A stretch of 64,000 nt of DNA from Nocardia flavorosea NBRC 108225 (GCF_001613385.1 NZ_BDCG01000017.1:290859-354858), one strand, 5' to 3'; positions 26,576-36,229 are shown, counted from the first letter of the stretch. Numbers and translations: made by a program. Notes: generated by a model from the sequence alone, not told the origin.

Positions 26576-27934
26576 CTACATCGAGGCGATGAGGCGGTCC
26601 ACGCGTTCGTCGACCGAACGGAACGGATCCTTGCACAACACGGTGCGCTGAGCTTGATCGTTCAACTTGAGGTGTACCCAGTCGACGGTGAAATCGCGGC
26701 CGGCGGCCTGCGCCGCGGTGATGAAATCGCCGCGGAGTTTGGCACGCGTCGTCTGCGGGGGCGTATCCACGGCCGCATCCACCGCGTCGTCCTCGGTGAT
26801 CCGCTTCGCCAGCCCCTTGCGCTGCAGCAGATCGAATACACCGCGGCCGCGCTTGATGTCGTGGTAGGCGAGGTCCAGCTGGGCGATCTTCGGGTCGGAC
26901 AACTCCATCCCGTACCGCTCCTGGTAGCGCTGGAACAGTTTCCGTTTGATCACCCAGTCGATCTCGGTGTCGACCTTGGCGAAATCCTGGGATTCCACGG
27001 CGTCCAAGGTCCGGCCCCACAGATCCACGACCTGGTCGACCTGCGGATCCCGCTCACGGTTGCGCAGATGCTCCACGGCGCGGGCGTAGTACTCGCGCTG
27101 AATATCGAGGGCGCTGGCCTGGCGCCCGCCGGCCAGCCGCACCGGACGACGGCCGGTCAGATCGTGGCTGACCTCGCGGATAGCGCGGATCGGGTTGTCG
27201 AGCGCGAAATCGCGGAACGACACACCGGCCTCGATCATCTCCAGCACCAGGGCGGCCGTACCGACCTTCAGCATGGTGGTGGTCTCGGCCATATTCGAAT
27301 CGCCGACGATCACATGCAGGCGCCGGTACTTCTCGGCATCGGCATGCGGCTCGTCGCGGGTGTTGATGATCGGCCGCGACCGCGTGGTCGCCGAGGAGAC
27401 CCCCTCCCAGATGTGCTCGGCCCGCTGTGACAGGCAGTACGTGGCCGCCTTCGGCGTCTGCAACACCTTCCCGGCGCCGCAGATCAACTGCCGGGTCACC
27501 AGGAACGGCAGCAGCACATCGGAGATGCGGGAGAACTCACCGGCCCGCACGACCAGGAAGTTCTCGTGACAACCGTAGGAATTTCCGGCCGAATCGGTGT
27601 TGTTCTTGAACAGGTAGATATCCCCGCCGATACCCTCCTCCGCGAGACGCTGCTCGGCGTCGATGAGCAGTTCCTCCAGCACCCGCTCCCCGGCCCGGTC
27701 ATGGGTGACCAACTGGACCAGGCTGTCGCATTCGGCGGTCGCGTACTCCGGATGCGAACCGACGTCGAGGTAGAGCCGGGCGCCGTTCCGGAGGAACACA
27801 TTGGAACTACGCCCCCATGACACCACCCGGCGGAACAGATACCGGGCCACCTCGTCGGGGCTGAGCCTGCGGTGCCCGTGGAAGGTGCACGTCACACCGA
27901 ATTCGGTCTCGACCCCCAAGATTCGTCGCTGCAC
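26576..27934 (-). CDS. pafA: Pup-protein ligase PafA
   Basis: A 452-residue glutamine-synthetase-like ligase that uses ATP to join the C-terminal glutamate of Pup to substrate lysines, marking them for the proteasome. MQRRILGVETEFG and the catalytic ARLYLDVGSHPEYATAE (Asp57) are present, along with NTRDEPHADAEKYRRLHVIV and the C-terminal DWVHLKLNDQAQRTVL. It lacks the insertion loop that marks Dop. It is separated from prcA by a 562-base region with a dispersed repeat. Confidence 0.95.
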   Translation of the reverse strand: MQRRILGVETEFGVTCTFHGHRRLSPDEVARYLFRRVVSWGRSSNVFLRNGARLYLDVGSHPEYATAECDSLVQLVTHDRAGERVLEELLIDAEQRLAEEGIGGDIYLFKNNTDSAGNSYGCHENFLVVRAGEFSRISDVLLPFLVTRQLICGAGKVLQTPKAATYCLSQRAEHIWEGVSSATTRSRPIINTRDEPHADAEKYRRLHVIVGDSNMAETTTMLKVGTAALVLEMIEAGVSFRDFALDNPIRAIREVSHDLTGRRPVRLAGGRQASALDIQREYYARAVEHLRNRERDPQVDQVVDLWGRTLDAVESQDFAKVDTEIDWVIKRKLFQRYQERYGMELSDPKIAQLDLAYHDIKRGRGVFDLLQRKGLAKRITEDDAVDAAVDTPPQTTRAKLRGDFITAAQAAGRDFTVDWVHLKLNDQAQRTVLCKDPFRSVDERVDRLIASM

Positions 27935-28496
27935 ACTATCGAGGTTACAGCGCGGAATGATTCCTGCGGGTGAGTGCGAAAAACGTAATGATTTTGGCTG
28001 TGTTTATTTTGCGGCGCCTTCGGCGCCGCGGGTTTCGGCCCCCCTTGGTCCCTGCTTTCCGCACTCGACACTCGCGGCTGCGCCGCATCGCATCGAGCAC
28101 GGAAAGCAGGGACGGGCCGAAACCTCTCAGGGCCTCGCTGAACTCGGCACCGCCGCTGGTTGCGTCGGGAGGGCGTGTGGGCGTTGTCAGGGCTCGCTGA
28201 ACTGGCCTGTCCACTGGGGAAGGGTTCGGTGCGGTGACCATCTCCGGGTGTTCTGATGAGCTTATCGGCACCAGCGTGGGCGCATGGGCCAGGCGGAAGG
28301 CCGGGACCGCCACGCCGGAAGGTGAGGCTGCCCGGCGAGTGCATGCAGCGCCGAAACGGCCATTTCCTGCCCGAATGCGGGGCTGAAACTGCACACTGCG
28401 CCACCGAAAATGCACGGGGCCGGGTCGGGCACCGCACAGGCCACGTCACCAGGGCCGCATCCGGCCTGATACGTCTCGGTGGCGTGGCCTATCCGG
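27935..28496. other. Intergenic region between prcA and pafA with a palindromic repeat
   Basis: No gene in 562 bases. About 28011-28145 holds the best copy of the dispersed palindromic repeat (separate entry). A second copy of its flank word, CTCGCTGAACT, lies at 28193-28203. The bases just upstream of pafA (27960-28010) are AT-richer and probably hold its promoter. The rest, up to the prcA stop, shows no protein-like frame. Confidence 0.4.
28011..28145 (+). repeat. Dispersed palindromic repeat, copy A (double hairpin plus conserved flank)
   Basis: Order: a GC hairpin GCGGCGCC-ttc-GGCGCCGC (28011-28029); a 94-base palindrome (28031-28124) with outer 11-base arms GGTTTCGGCCC/GGGCCGAAACC, a left-side bulge, an inner 14-base stem GTCCCTGCTTTCCG/CGGAAAGCAGGGAC, and a small loop hairpin GCGGC-tgc-GCCGC; then the flank GGGCCTCGCTGAACTCG. 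Copy B at 46547-46688 has the same parts in the opposite orientation, with compensatory changes in all three stems. It lies downstream of prcA and upstream of pafA. Confidence 0.8.
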
Positions 28497-29234
28497 CTAT
28501 TCTTCGCCGCTCTCCTGCTCCCCGTCTCCCGATGAGGCGAGCAGCCGTTCGAGCGCGGCATTGCCGATCCTGCGGAACGCTCGCCGCGGCCGGGCGTGTT
28601 CGAGGGTGGCCACCTCGAGGGAGTCGAAGCCGAGTGTGCGCTTCTCCTTGTCCGGCCCCTCGGTCACCTGCAGTGCCTCGACCGCGACCCGGATCGCGTC
28701 CGACAGATCCAGCCCGGGCCGGTAGGACTCCTTCAGGGCGGTGACGATGGGTTCGGTCGTACCACCCATCACCACATAATCGCGTTCGTCGACGATCGAA
28801 CCGTCGAAGGTGATGCGGTAGAGCACCGATTCCGGTTCCTGCCCGGGGTAGCTCACCTCGGCGACGCAGATCTCCACCTCGAAGGGTTTGAGCTGGTCGG
28901 TGAAGATCGACCCGAGCGTTTGCGCGTAGGCATTGGCCAGGGCCCGGCCGGTGACATCGCGCCGGTCGTATTGGTAACCCCGCAGATCTGCCTGCAGGAT
29001 GCCGCCGCGGCGCAGGCTTTCGAATTCGTTGTACTTGCCGACCGCCGCGAACCCGGTGCGGTCGTAGAGTTCACTCACCTTGTGCAGGGTGGCCGACGGG
29101 TTCTCCGCCACGAACACCACACCTTCGGCGTAGGAGAGCACGACGACACTGCGGCCCCGGCCGATCCCTTTACGCGCGAGCTCGGTCTTGTCGCGCATGA
29201 TCTGCTCGGCGGACGCATACAGCGGCATGGTCAT
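28497..29234 (-). CDS. prcA: 20S proteasome alpha subunit PrcA
   Basis: A 245-residue alpha subunit forming the outer, gating rings of the 20S core. It has the N-terminal gate segment MTMPLYASAEQIMRDKTEL, the GYQYDRRDVTGRALANAYAQ region and the VVMGGTTEPI strand. It lacks an N-terminal catalytic threonine, as expected. ATG 29234 overlaps the prcB stop by 4 bases (ATGA). Order pup-prcB-prcA with overlaps implies one translationally coupled operon. Its C-terminus is acidic and ends GEE. Confidence 0.95.
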   Translation of the reverse strand: MTMPLYASAEQIMRDKTELARKGIGRGRSVVVLSYAEGVVFVAENPSATLHKVSELYDRTGFAAVGKYNEFESLRRGGILQADLRGYQYDRRDVTGRALANAYAQTLGSIFTDQLKPFEVEICVAEVSYPGQEPESVLYRITFDGSIVDERDYVVMGGTTEPIVTALKESYRPGLDLSDAIRVAVEALQVTEGPDKEKRTLGFDSLEVATLEHARPRRAFRRIGNAALERLLASSGDGEQESGEE

Positions 29235-30103
29235 GCCCGTGCGCTCCCTTCTTCGACGGCCTGGCGGTCCGCGGCGATACCGCGGGCGATCTCCTCGAGC
29301 CGGGATTCGGCCACCTCGACCGCCCCCTCCTCGTCGATGAGGATCGCCGTCGGGTAGATACCGCGCAGCAGATCGGGCCCGCCGGTGGCGGTATCGTCGT
29401 CCGAGGCGTCGACAAGAGATTCGACCGCGATCCGAAGGGCTCGATCGGCGTCTATTCCCTTGGCGTACAGCTTCTTCAACGATGTCCTGGCGAACATCGA
29501 ACCGGAGCCGACGGCGGTGAAACCGAACCGCTCCTCGCTGCGCCCGCCGACCACGTCGTAGGAGACGATGCGCCCGGCCCGGTCCGGATCCGTGGCCTGC
29601 GGGTCGAAACCGACCAGCAGCGGTACCACGGCCAGGCCCTGCATGGCGGCCGGGAGGTTGTCGCGCACCATCTTCGACAGCTTGTTGGCCTTGCCGTCGA
29701 AGGTGAGCGACACGCCTTCGATCTTCTCGTAGTGTTCGAGTTCCACCGCGAACAACCGCACCAGTTCGATGGCCATACCCACGGTTCCGGCGATACCGGT
29801 CGCCGAGAAGGTATCGGTGATGTGGACCTTCTCCACATCACGACCGGCCAGCAGGTTGCCCTGGGTGGAGCGCCGGTCGCCGGCGATCAGCACACCGCCG
29901 CGGTAGGACACCGCGACCACGGTCGTACCGTGCGGTGCGATATCTCCCGCGGCACCGCCGCCGGGATTCCCGGCGGCGGCGGGCTGACCCAGCGTGTCGA
30001 ATCTGTTGCTGGGCAGCAGATCCGGCGCGTGCTGGCGCAAATGTTCGGAAAAGGATGACAGGGCGTACCCCAGATGGAGACGCAAGGGGTCACCTGCGGT
30101 CAC
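29231..30103 (-). CDS. prcB: 20S proteasome beta subunit PrcB
   Basis: A 290-residue precursor of the catalytic beta subunit. Residues 1-59 are a propeptide that is removed by self-cleavage before Thr60 in APHGTTVVAVSY, freeing the catalytic N-terminal threonine. ISxGDRRSTQGN-type sequence appears as LIAGDRRSTQGNLLAGRD, and LEHYEKIEGVSLTF is also conserved. The GTG start at 30103 overlaps the pup stop by 4 bases (GTGA). Assembles as two inner heptameric rings between PrcA rings. Confidence 0.95.
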   Translation of the reverse strand: MTAGDPLRLHLGYALSSFSEHLRQHAPDLLPSNRFDTLGQPAAAGNPGGGAAGDIAPHGTTVVAVSYRGGVLIAGDRRSTQGNLLAGRDVEKVHITDTFSATGIAGTVGMAIELVRLFAVELEHYEKIEGVSLTFDGKANKLSKMVRDNLPAAMQGLAVVPLLVGFDPQATDPDRAGRIVSYDVVGGRSEERFGFTAVGSGSMFARTSLKKLYAKGIDADRALRIAVESLVDASDDDTATGGPDLLRGIYPTAILIDEEGAVEVAESRLEEIARGIAADRQAVEEGSARA

Positions 30104-30294
30104 TGGCCACCTTTCTGCACGTAGGCGCGAACGAAGTCTTCGGCGTTCTCTTCGAGCACATCGTCGATCTCGTCGAGCAGGTCGTCGGTGTCCTCCGCCA
30201 GCTTCTCGCGCCGCTCCTGACCGGCGGCGTCTACGCCGTCGACGCCTTCGTCATCGTCGCCGCCCCCGGCGCGTTTGGTCTGCTCTTGTGCCAT
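30100..30294 (-). CDS. pup: Prokaryotic ubiquitin-like protein Pup
   Basis: A 64-residue, intrinsically disordered, acidic modifier. The C-terminus YVQKGGQ ends in Gln, so Dop must deamidate it to Glu before PafA can attach it to lysines. The coil region LAEDTDDLLDEIDDVLEENA is the helix that docks on the Mpa coiled coils. First gene of pup-prcB-prcA, coupled to prcB by a 4-base overlap. Confidence 0.97.
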   Translation of the reverse strand: MAQEQTKRAGGGDDDEGVDGVDAAGQERREKLAEDTDDLLDEIDDVLEENAEDFVRAYVQKGGQ

Positions 30295-30460
30295 CGCAGC
30301 CGACCTCCTCTGTTTTCCACCGACCGGCGCTCGTTCGCACCGGACGAATCGTGAGCAGCCTGGTGTGCTCGTAATTCAACACTACCCAGCCGGGCCGACA
30401 CGTAGTCGGATTACGCCCCACCTCGAAGCGGGAAACCCACGCGCCGGCCGGGCCCGATGG

Positions 30461-31960
30461 TCAGGCGGTAAGCTTCTGCACCAGGTCAGCGGCGGTATCG
30501 ACACTGGCGAGCAGATCGCCCACATGAGCTTTGGTCCCACGCCGGGGTTCGAGAGTGGGGATTCGCACGAGTGAATCGCCGCCCAGATCGAAGATCACCG
30601 AGTCCCAGCTGGCGGCCGCGATATCGGCGCCGAAACGGCGCAGGCATTCACCGCGGAAATAAGCCCGGGTATCGGTGGGCGGCTTGGTCATGGCGTCCAG
30701 TACCTGCTGTTCGGTAACCAGCCGTTTCATCGAGCCACGGGCTACCAGCCGGTTGTACAGCCCCTTGTCGAGGCGGACATCGGAATACTGCAGATCCATC
30801 AGATGCAGTTTGGGGGCGGCCCAGCCCAGCCCCTCCCGGCTGCGCATACCCTCCAGCAGGCGCAGTTTGGCCGGCCAGTCGAGCAGGTCGGCGCATTCCA
30901 TCGGATCGCGTTCGAGCTTGTCCAGGATCATCGACCAGTTGTCGAGGATATCGCGGACGCGCGCGTCGTCGTTGCCCTGTTCCTCGACGAACTTCGCGAC
31001 ACGTTCGTGGTATAGCCGCTGGATCGCCAGTCCGGTCAGTTCCCGGCCGTCGGCCAGGGCGACCTTCGCCTGCAACGTGGGATCGTGGCTGATGGTGTGC
31101 ACCGCGGTGACCGGGCGGGCCAGCTGCATATCGGAGAGGTCCGCGCCCGATTCGATCAGGTCGAGCACGAGTGCGGTGGTGCCGACCTTCAGGTACGTCG
31201 ACATCTCGGCCAGGTTGGCGTCGCCGACGATGACGTGCAACCGGCGGTATTTGTCGGCATCGGCATGCGGTTCGTCGCGGGTGTTGATGATGCCGCGTTT
31301 CAGCGTGGTCTCCAGGCCGACCTCGACCTCGATGTAGTCCGATCGCTGCGAGAGCTGGAACCCGGGGTTGTCGCCGGACTGCCCGATGCCGACGCGACCC
31401 GAGCCGCAGATCACCTGCCGGGATACGAAGAACGGGGTGAGCCCGAGAATGACCGCGTTGAACGGCGTATCCCGGCTCATCAGATAATTCTCGTGGGTAC
31501 CGTAGGAGGCACCCTTACCGTCGACGTTGTTCTTGTACAACTGCATCCGGGGCGCACCGGGCACACTGGAGGCGTGCCGGGCAGCGGCTTCCATGACCCG
31601 CTCGCCGGCCTTGTCCCAGATCACCGCGTCCATGGGATCGGTGACCTCGGGGGCGGAGTATTCGGGATGGGCGTGGTCGACGTAGAGCCGGGCGCCGTTG
31701 GTCAGGATCATATTCGCCGCCCCGACCTCGTCGGCATCGATCACCGGCGCCGGGCCGTTCATCCGGCTCAGATCGAAACCGCGGGCGTCGCGCAGCGGTG
31801 ATTCCACCTCGTAGTCCCACCGGGTGCGCTTGGCGCGGGGCACCCCCTCGGCCGCGGCGTATGCCAGTACCGCCTGGGTAGAGGTGAGGATCGGATTGGC
31901 CGACGGTTCGGTCGGTGTGGATATCCCGTACTCGACCTCGATACCGATGATGCGCTGCAT
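30461..31960 (-). CDS. dop: Depupylase/deamidase Dop
   Basis: A 499-residue PafA-like enzyme that deamidates Pup and removes Pup from conjugates. MQRIIGIEVEYGIS opens the protein; the catalytic Asp95 lies in ARLYVDHAHPEYSAPE, and the Dop-specific insertion is visible at about 38-78 (GVPRAKRTRWDYEVESPLRD). NTRDEPHADADKYRRLHVIV is shared with PafA. The frame stays open for 427 further codons upstream, but that part is charge-rich shadow sequence of the opposite-strand DUF418 gene, so ATG 31960 is the real start. pup follows after 166 bases. Confidence 0.95.
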   Translation of the reverse strand: MQRIIGIEVEYGISTPTEPSANPILTSTQAVLAYAAAEGVPRAKRTRWDYEVESPLRDARGFDLSRMNGPAPVIDADEVGAANMILTNGARLYVDHAHPEYSAPEVTDPMDAVIWDKAGERVMEAAARHASSVPGAPRMQLYKNNVDGKGASYGTHENYLMSRDTPFNAVILGLTPFFVSRQVICGSGRVGIGQSGDNPGFQLSQRSDYIEVEVGLETTLKRGIINTRDEPHADADKYRRLHVIVGDANLAEMSTYLKVGTTALVLDLIESGADLSDMQLARPVTAVHTISHDPTLQAKVALADGRELTGLAIQRLYHERVAKFVEEQGNDDARVRDILDNWSMILDKLERDPMECADLLDWPAKLRLLEGMRSREGLGWAAPKLHLMDLQYSDVRLDKGLYNRLVARGSMKRLVTEQQVLDAMTKPPTDTRAYFRGECLRRFGADIAAASWDSVIFDLGGDSLVRIPTLEPRRGTKAHVGDLLASVDTAADLVQKLTA

Positions 31961-32086
31961 GCTATCGAGCGTAGGCGACGATTCGCGTTCGGCAGGCGAT
32001 CGGCGCCCGGCCCCGCCCCGGCGAATCATCCCCGGAGTCGTACTTATGGCGGATGCCGGACCGTGGCGCTGCGCCATGCTGGGGAT

Positions 32087-33271
32087 ATGACCAGTACCGC
32101 AGCCGATTCCGCGCCGACCGGAGCACCGCCGCGCCCGACGCGCCTGATAGCGCTCGATACGCTGCGCGGTATCGCCATCCTCGGCACCCTCGGCACCAAT
32201 ATCTGGATTCTCACCGACCCGGAGGGCATGGTCGGGTACCTGAACCGGCTTGTCACCGCCCCCGAGGACGGCTGGATGTGGGCAGAAAAGGTGCTGCAGC
32301 AACTCGCCCAGGGGAAATTCCTGGGGCTGCTCACCGTCATGTTCGGGATCGGCCTGGCCATCCAGCAGGCCTCGGCCCGGCGAGGTGGCCGGCGCTGGCC
32401 CGGTAAGTATCCGTGGCGGGCTGCACTGCTGTTCCTCGACGGTCTGCTGAACTTCCTGTTGGTCGCGGAGTTCGACGTGCTGATGGGGTATGCGGTGACC
32501 GCCCTGATCGTCGCGTTCCTGCTCGCCCGCAGTCCGCGCGTCCAGGGGCGGTGGCTGATCGGCATGCTGTGCCTGCACCTCACGTTGATCGCGGTGTACG
32601 CCCTGAGTCTCACCATGGCGGGGGCCACGGACGGCTCCGGCGCCGAACCGCTGTCCCCCAATCCCTACGCCGACGGGTCCTTCTGGGACCTGGTGCTGTT
32701 CCGGATCGAGAACGCAGGGCTGTTCCGGTTCGAGGCGGTCCTGATCCTGCCGCTGTCCATCGCGTTGTTCCTCGTCGGCGCCCGGCTGTTCCACGCGGGC
32801 ATCTTCGCGCCCGGTGGTGCCCGATTGCGCCGCCGGCTGCTGGTGCTCGGGTTCGGCGTCGCCGCGCCGGTCGATCTGCTGCTCGGTGTGTTCGGCGGCG
32901 GCGACTGGGTGCTGGTGACCCGGTATGCCGTCGCACCGCTGGTATCGCTGGCGATCCTGGCTCTGGTCGCCGAGTTCTACATACGCCGGTCCACGACCGG
33001 ATTCACCGGCCGGAGGTTGTCGGAGATCGGCCGCACCGCGCTCAGCTGCTACATCCTGCAGAACCTGGTGGCCGCGATCATCTGCTACGGCTGGGGCTTC
33101 GGGCTGGCCGCGCGATTCGCGCCGGACGCCCGGGTCCCGTTCACTGTCGCCACCTATCTGGTGGTGGTCCTGGTGATCGCGCTGTTCGCGCACTTCTGGC
33201 TGCGCCGGTTCGAACGCGGGCCGGTGGAATGGCTGTGGCATGCCGGTTACCGGCGGCTCGCCGGGGCGTAG
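32087..33271 (+). CDS. DUF418 multi-pass membrane protein
   Basis: A 394-residue membrane protein with about eight to ten hydrophobic helices. It begins with TRLIALDTLRGIAILGTLGTN, typical of the YeiB/DUF418 family, and the C-terminal half contains IGRTALSCYILQNLVAAIIC. Family members resemble acyltransferase-3-type proteins but have no established function. ATG 32087 is preceded by a weak GGGG. Divergent from dop; followed after 63 bases by the TetR gene, whose operator lies in between. Confidence 0.8.
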   Translation: MTSTAADSAPTGAPPRPTRLIALDTLRGIAILGTLGTNIWILTDPEGMVGYLNRLVTAPEDGWMWAEKVLQQLAQGKFLGLLTVMFGIGLAIQQASARRGGRRWPGKYPWRAALLFLDGLLNFLLVAEFDVLMGYAVTALIVAFLLARSPRVQGRWLIGMLCLHLTLIAVYALSLTMAGATDGSGAEPLSPNPYADGSFWDLVLFRIENAGLFRFEAVLILPLSIALFLVGARLFHAGIFAPGGARLRRRLLVLGFGVAAPVDLLLGVFGGGDWVLVTRYAVAPLVSLAILALVAEFYIRRSTTGFTGRRLSEIGRTALSCYILQNLVAAIICYGWGFGLAARFAPDARVPFTVATYLVVVLVIALFAHFWLRRFERGPVEWLWHAGYRRLAGA

Positions 33272-33299
33272 CCGGCATGAAATTGCCCAGCGGGAATTA

Positions 33300-33314
33300 T
33301 TGCCCAGTGGGCAG
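33300..33314. promoter_or_regulatory. Palindromic operator upstream of the TetR gene
   Basis: TGCCCA-G-TGGGCA (33301-33313) is a perfect palindrome 21 bases before the TetR start. A related half-site pair TTGCCCAGCGGG lies just upstream at 33283-33294, so the promoter carries two sites 18 bases apart. Dyads of this form are typical TetR autorepressor operators. Confidence 0.6.
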
Positions 33315-33334
33315 GTTTATGGGACACTGGAGGC

Positions 33335-33943
33335 ATGGCCGACGAACCACACCCGAGCCTGCGAGAGCGAAAGAAACGCGATACCCGCAAGGCACTCAGC
33401 GATGCCGCACTGGAGCTGATGTTCGAGCGAGGTATCGACAATGTGGTCCGGGAGGACATCGCCGAACGCGCCGGCGTATCCGTACGCACCTTCAACAACT
33501 ACTTCGCCGGAAAATTCGAAGCCCTGGCCTACCGGCACATAGAACGCCTGCGCCGCAGCGCCGCCCTCCTACTCACCCGCCCGGCGGGCGAACCGCTGTG
33601 GACCGCGCTGACCGAGGCTCTCGTCGAACCCCTGCGCGAAGACGGCGCCGGGGGTCCGCCGACACTCCAGATGCTCGCCGAAACACGGAAACTGCGGGCA
33701 GCTCCCGAGATGCAGGCTGCCGCAGCGAAAGCGCTCGGCGACGAGCTGATCGTCGCGGTCGCGCAACGCAGCGGCACCGAACCCACCGATCTGTACCCGA
33801 AACTCGTCGCGGCCACGGTCAATGCCGCCTATCTGGTCGCACTCGACACCTACTCCCATTCCGACCCGCCGGCTCCGGTCACAACCGTCCTGCGCGAGGT
33901 TCTGGCGCACCTGTCCCAGGGTCTCCCGGCACCGGCCGACTGA
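33335..33943 (+). CDS. TetR-family transcriptional regulator
   Basis: A 202-residue TetR protein. The HTH (DNVVREDIAERAGVSVRTFNNYFAGKFEAL, about residues 33-62) is canonical; the C-terminal ligand/dimer domain matches the MftR-like or AcrR-type group with LLAHLS ending. GGAGG-like sequence precedes ATG 33335. Two operator-like sites lie immediately upstream, and a FAD monooxygenase follows by 223 bases on the same strand, so it probably controls itself and that enzyme in response to an aromatic or similar ligand. Confidence 0.88.
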   Translation: MADEPHPSLRERKKRDTRKALSDAALELMFERGIDNVVREDIAERAGVSVRTFNNYFAGKFEALAYRHIERLRRSAALLLTRPAGEPLWTALTEALVEPLREDGAGGPPTLQMLAETRKLRAAPEMQAAAAKALGDELIVAVAQRSGTEPTDLYPKLVAATVNAAYLVALDTYSHSDPPAPVTTVLREVLAHLSQGLPAPAD

Positions 33944-34166
33944 CCGTCCCGAGCGCTCCCGCACCGGGAACGAACCCACCGCTTTGCCCCGGCACCAGCG
34001 GAGGCCGCACCCGGCCCGATTCCCTTCCGGTCTGCGCACACCCTCACGACCGGAACCCGCAAGAGGCCGCGCCAATGTCACAGGGCTCCGCCTCGCAACG
34101 GGCAACGTACCGCCAGGGCTCAGTCACCCGAACGGCGAAGCCCCGAACCGACAAGGAAGTCCGCGC

Positions 34167-35756
34167 ATGTCCGAGAACAGACTCCACGAACCCGAGCACG
34201 ACGTGATCGTTGCCGGCGCCGGACCGAACGGGCTGATGCTGGCCTGTGAACTCGCCCTAGGCGGGATCCGCCCGGTCGTTCTCGATCCGCTACCCGGACC
34301 GAGCGACGAACCCAAGGCCAACGGGCTCGTCGGCCAGGTGGTACGGCTCCTCGATATGCGCGGGTTGTACCCGGGTTTCGCCGCGGAACTCGCGCGTCTC
34401 GGCTTCCCCGTCGAGCCCGGGACTCCGGAGCCCGCCTCGCGCTACATCTTCGCCGGAATGTCACTGGAACTCACGGAGGTACCGGACAACCCGCTCTACG
34501 GCCTACCCGTCCCGCAGCCGGTTCTGGTGCGGCTGCTCGCCGACCGCGCCCGCGACCTCGGCGCCGATATCCGGTGGGGACACAGCCTCGGCGAATTCAC
34601 CGAAACCGACGACGCGATCACCGCGACGATAACCCGCCCCGGCGGTGGTGGTTACCGGGCCACTGCCCGGATCCTGGTCGCAGCGGACGGGGGTCGCAGC
34701 CCGGTCCGCAAGAAGCTCGGGATCATGTTCTCCGGGATCACCGCAGGCAACCACATCGGCCGGCTGGGCCACGCCGAGATCCCCGCCGAACTCCGCACAC
34801 CCGACGGCGGGCTCGAGGTTCCCGGCGCCGGCCACTTCCATTTCGGGCACAACAGGATCGAAAGCGGGGGGATGTTCGTATTCGCCGAACTGATTCCCGG
34901 TAAACCGCTGGTGAGCGTGCATGAGCACAATGGCGCGCCGGTCGCGCCGGATGCCCCGATGACCTTCGACGAGCTACGGGACAGCGTTCGCCGCGTCCTC
35001 GGCGCGGATCTGCCGATGCGGCCGCCGGCAGGCCCGGGACCACATGCGTTGCGGCGCATCGTCGACCAGAACACCCGCCTGGCCGATCACTACCGGAAAG
35101 GCCGCGTTCTACTGCTCGGCGATGCGGCCCATGTCCATTCGGCCATCGGCGGCCCCGGCCTGAACCTGGGTTTGCAGGATGCCGTCAATCTGGGCTGGAA
35201 ACTGGCCGCGTACCTCCGCGGAACGGCACCGCACGGGCTACTCGACACCTACGAGAGCGAACGACGTCCGGTCGCCGAACGTGTCATCATGCACAGCCTC
35301 GCGCAGAGCGCGCTGCTGGCGCCCGGCCCGGAGGTGACCGCCCTGCGCGAACTGTTCACCGAGTTGCTCGGAATCCCGCAGGTAGCCGGGCATATCGGGC
35401 ATCTACTCGCGGGCTCCGATATGCGCTACGACGTAGGCGACAGCCACCCGCTCGCGGGGCGGCTGGTCCCCGATCTCGTCCTGGAGACCGCGGACGGTAC
35501 GCGGCGCGTCGCCGATCTGCTGCACGATGCCCGCCCGCTGCTGCTGGATCTCGGAGCCGGGATCGCCGCGACCGCCGGCAACCGGGACGATCTCGCGGCC
35601 GTCACCGCCACCAGCTCCGATACCGATGCGACGGGCCTGCTCGTCCGGCCCGACGGTTATATCGCCTGGGCCACAGATGGTTCCGTCTCGGGTCTGCAGA
35701 CGGCTCTCGACCGCTGGCTCGGCCCGGCACGGCCGGCACCTCCGCATATCGTCTGA
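34167..35756 (+). CDS. FAD-dependent aromatic hydroxylase (PHBH-type monooxygenase)
   Basis: A 529-residue group A flavin monooxygenase. FAD motif GAGPNG is at 17-22; the DG motif appears as LVAADGGRSPVRKKL; the GD motif as LLLGDAAHVHSAIGGPGLNL. The C-terminal thioredoxin-like extension (about 420-529) is as in polyketide-tailoring and rifampicin/phenol hydroxylases. It uses NADPH to hydroxylate an aromatic or polyketide substrate; which is unknown. AAGGAAG precedes ATG 34167. The TetR gene upstream is the likely regulator. Confidence 0.87.
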   Translation: MSENRLHEPEHDVIVAGAGPNGLMLACELALGGIRPVVLDPLPGPSDEPKANGLVGQVVRLLDMRGLYPGFAAELARLGFPVEPGTPEPASRYIFAGMSLELTEVPDNPLYGLPVPQPVLVRLLADRARDLGADIRWGHSLGEFTETDDAITATITRPGGGGYRATARILVAADGGRSPVRKKLGIMFSGITAGNHIGRLGHAEIPAELRTPDGGLEVPGAGHFHFGHNRIESGGMFVFAELIPGKPLVSVHEHNGAPVAPDAPMTFDELRDSVRRVLGADLPMRPPAGPGPHALRRIVDQNTRLADHYRKGRVLLLGDAAHVHSAIGGPGLNLGLQDAVNLGWKLAAYLRGTAPHGLLDTYESERRPVAERVIMHSLAQSALLAPGPEVTALRELFTELLGIPQVAGHIGHLLAGSDMRYDVGDSHPLAGRLVPDLVLETADGTRRVADLLHDARPLLLDLGAGIAATAGNRDDLAAVTATSSDTDATGLLVRPDGYIAWATDGSVSGLQTALDRWLGPARPAPPHIV

Positions 35757-36229
35757 CGACGCCGGGCCCGGTCGATCACCCGGCAGGCAGGCCGCACACA
35801 GCCCGGCGAGTACGCCGCGGCCGGCCTGATTCCTGCGTATGGAGGCGAACCAACCGGCCGGCGGTGCGGGCGACTCGGATGCCCCAGCGAGCCGCCGGAC
35901 GGGATCGGCGCGTGAGCGACCCCGTCGGACGGCGGGTGCACGGGCCACAGGCATCGGCAACGAGGTCGGTCCGATCATGGGCAACCGGCGCACCGTACCG
36001 GGTGCACACGGCGGTCGTGGCTACCTCGGCCGCGGCCCGCCGCCACCGCGTGGCCGGGCTCGCATCCGGCCCGCGAGGGTGAATTCGCGCACGCCGGCCC
36101 GCTGTCGAGTTGTCCGACACACTGCGGCGTTCCGGCTGTACTTGCCGCCCGGCTGCCACGATGATCCTGATCGGATAACGGCCGGCGCGCGCCCCGCGGA
36201 CGGCCGCCCTGATCCGGAGGGAGTACGGG
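35757..36229. other. 473-base intergenic region, no gene recognised
   Basis: Located between two plus-strand genes. Open frames on both strands are Arg/Pro-rich and lack starts. The last 40 bases contain GGAGGGAGTACGGG, the ribosome site of the downstream gene. No repeat or hairpin of note was seen. Confidence 0.3.

Noticed and set aside
28011..28029. GC hairpin as a simple terminator of prcA
   Set aside because: It is about 470 bases past the prcA stop, has no U tract in that direction, and recurs as part of the repeat.
31961..33241. N-terminal extension of Dop to 926 residues
   Set aside because: The extension is antisense to the DUF418 gene; the Dop family starts at MQRIIGIEVEYG.
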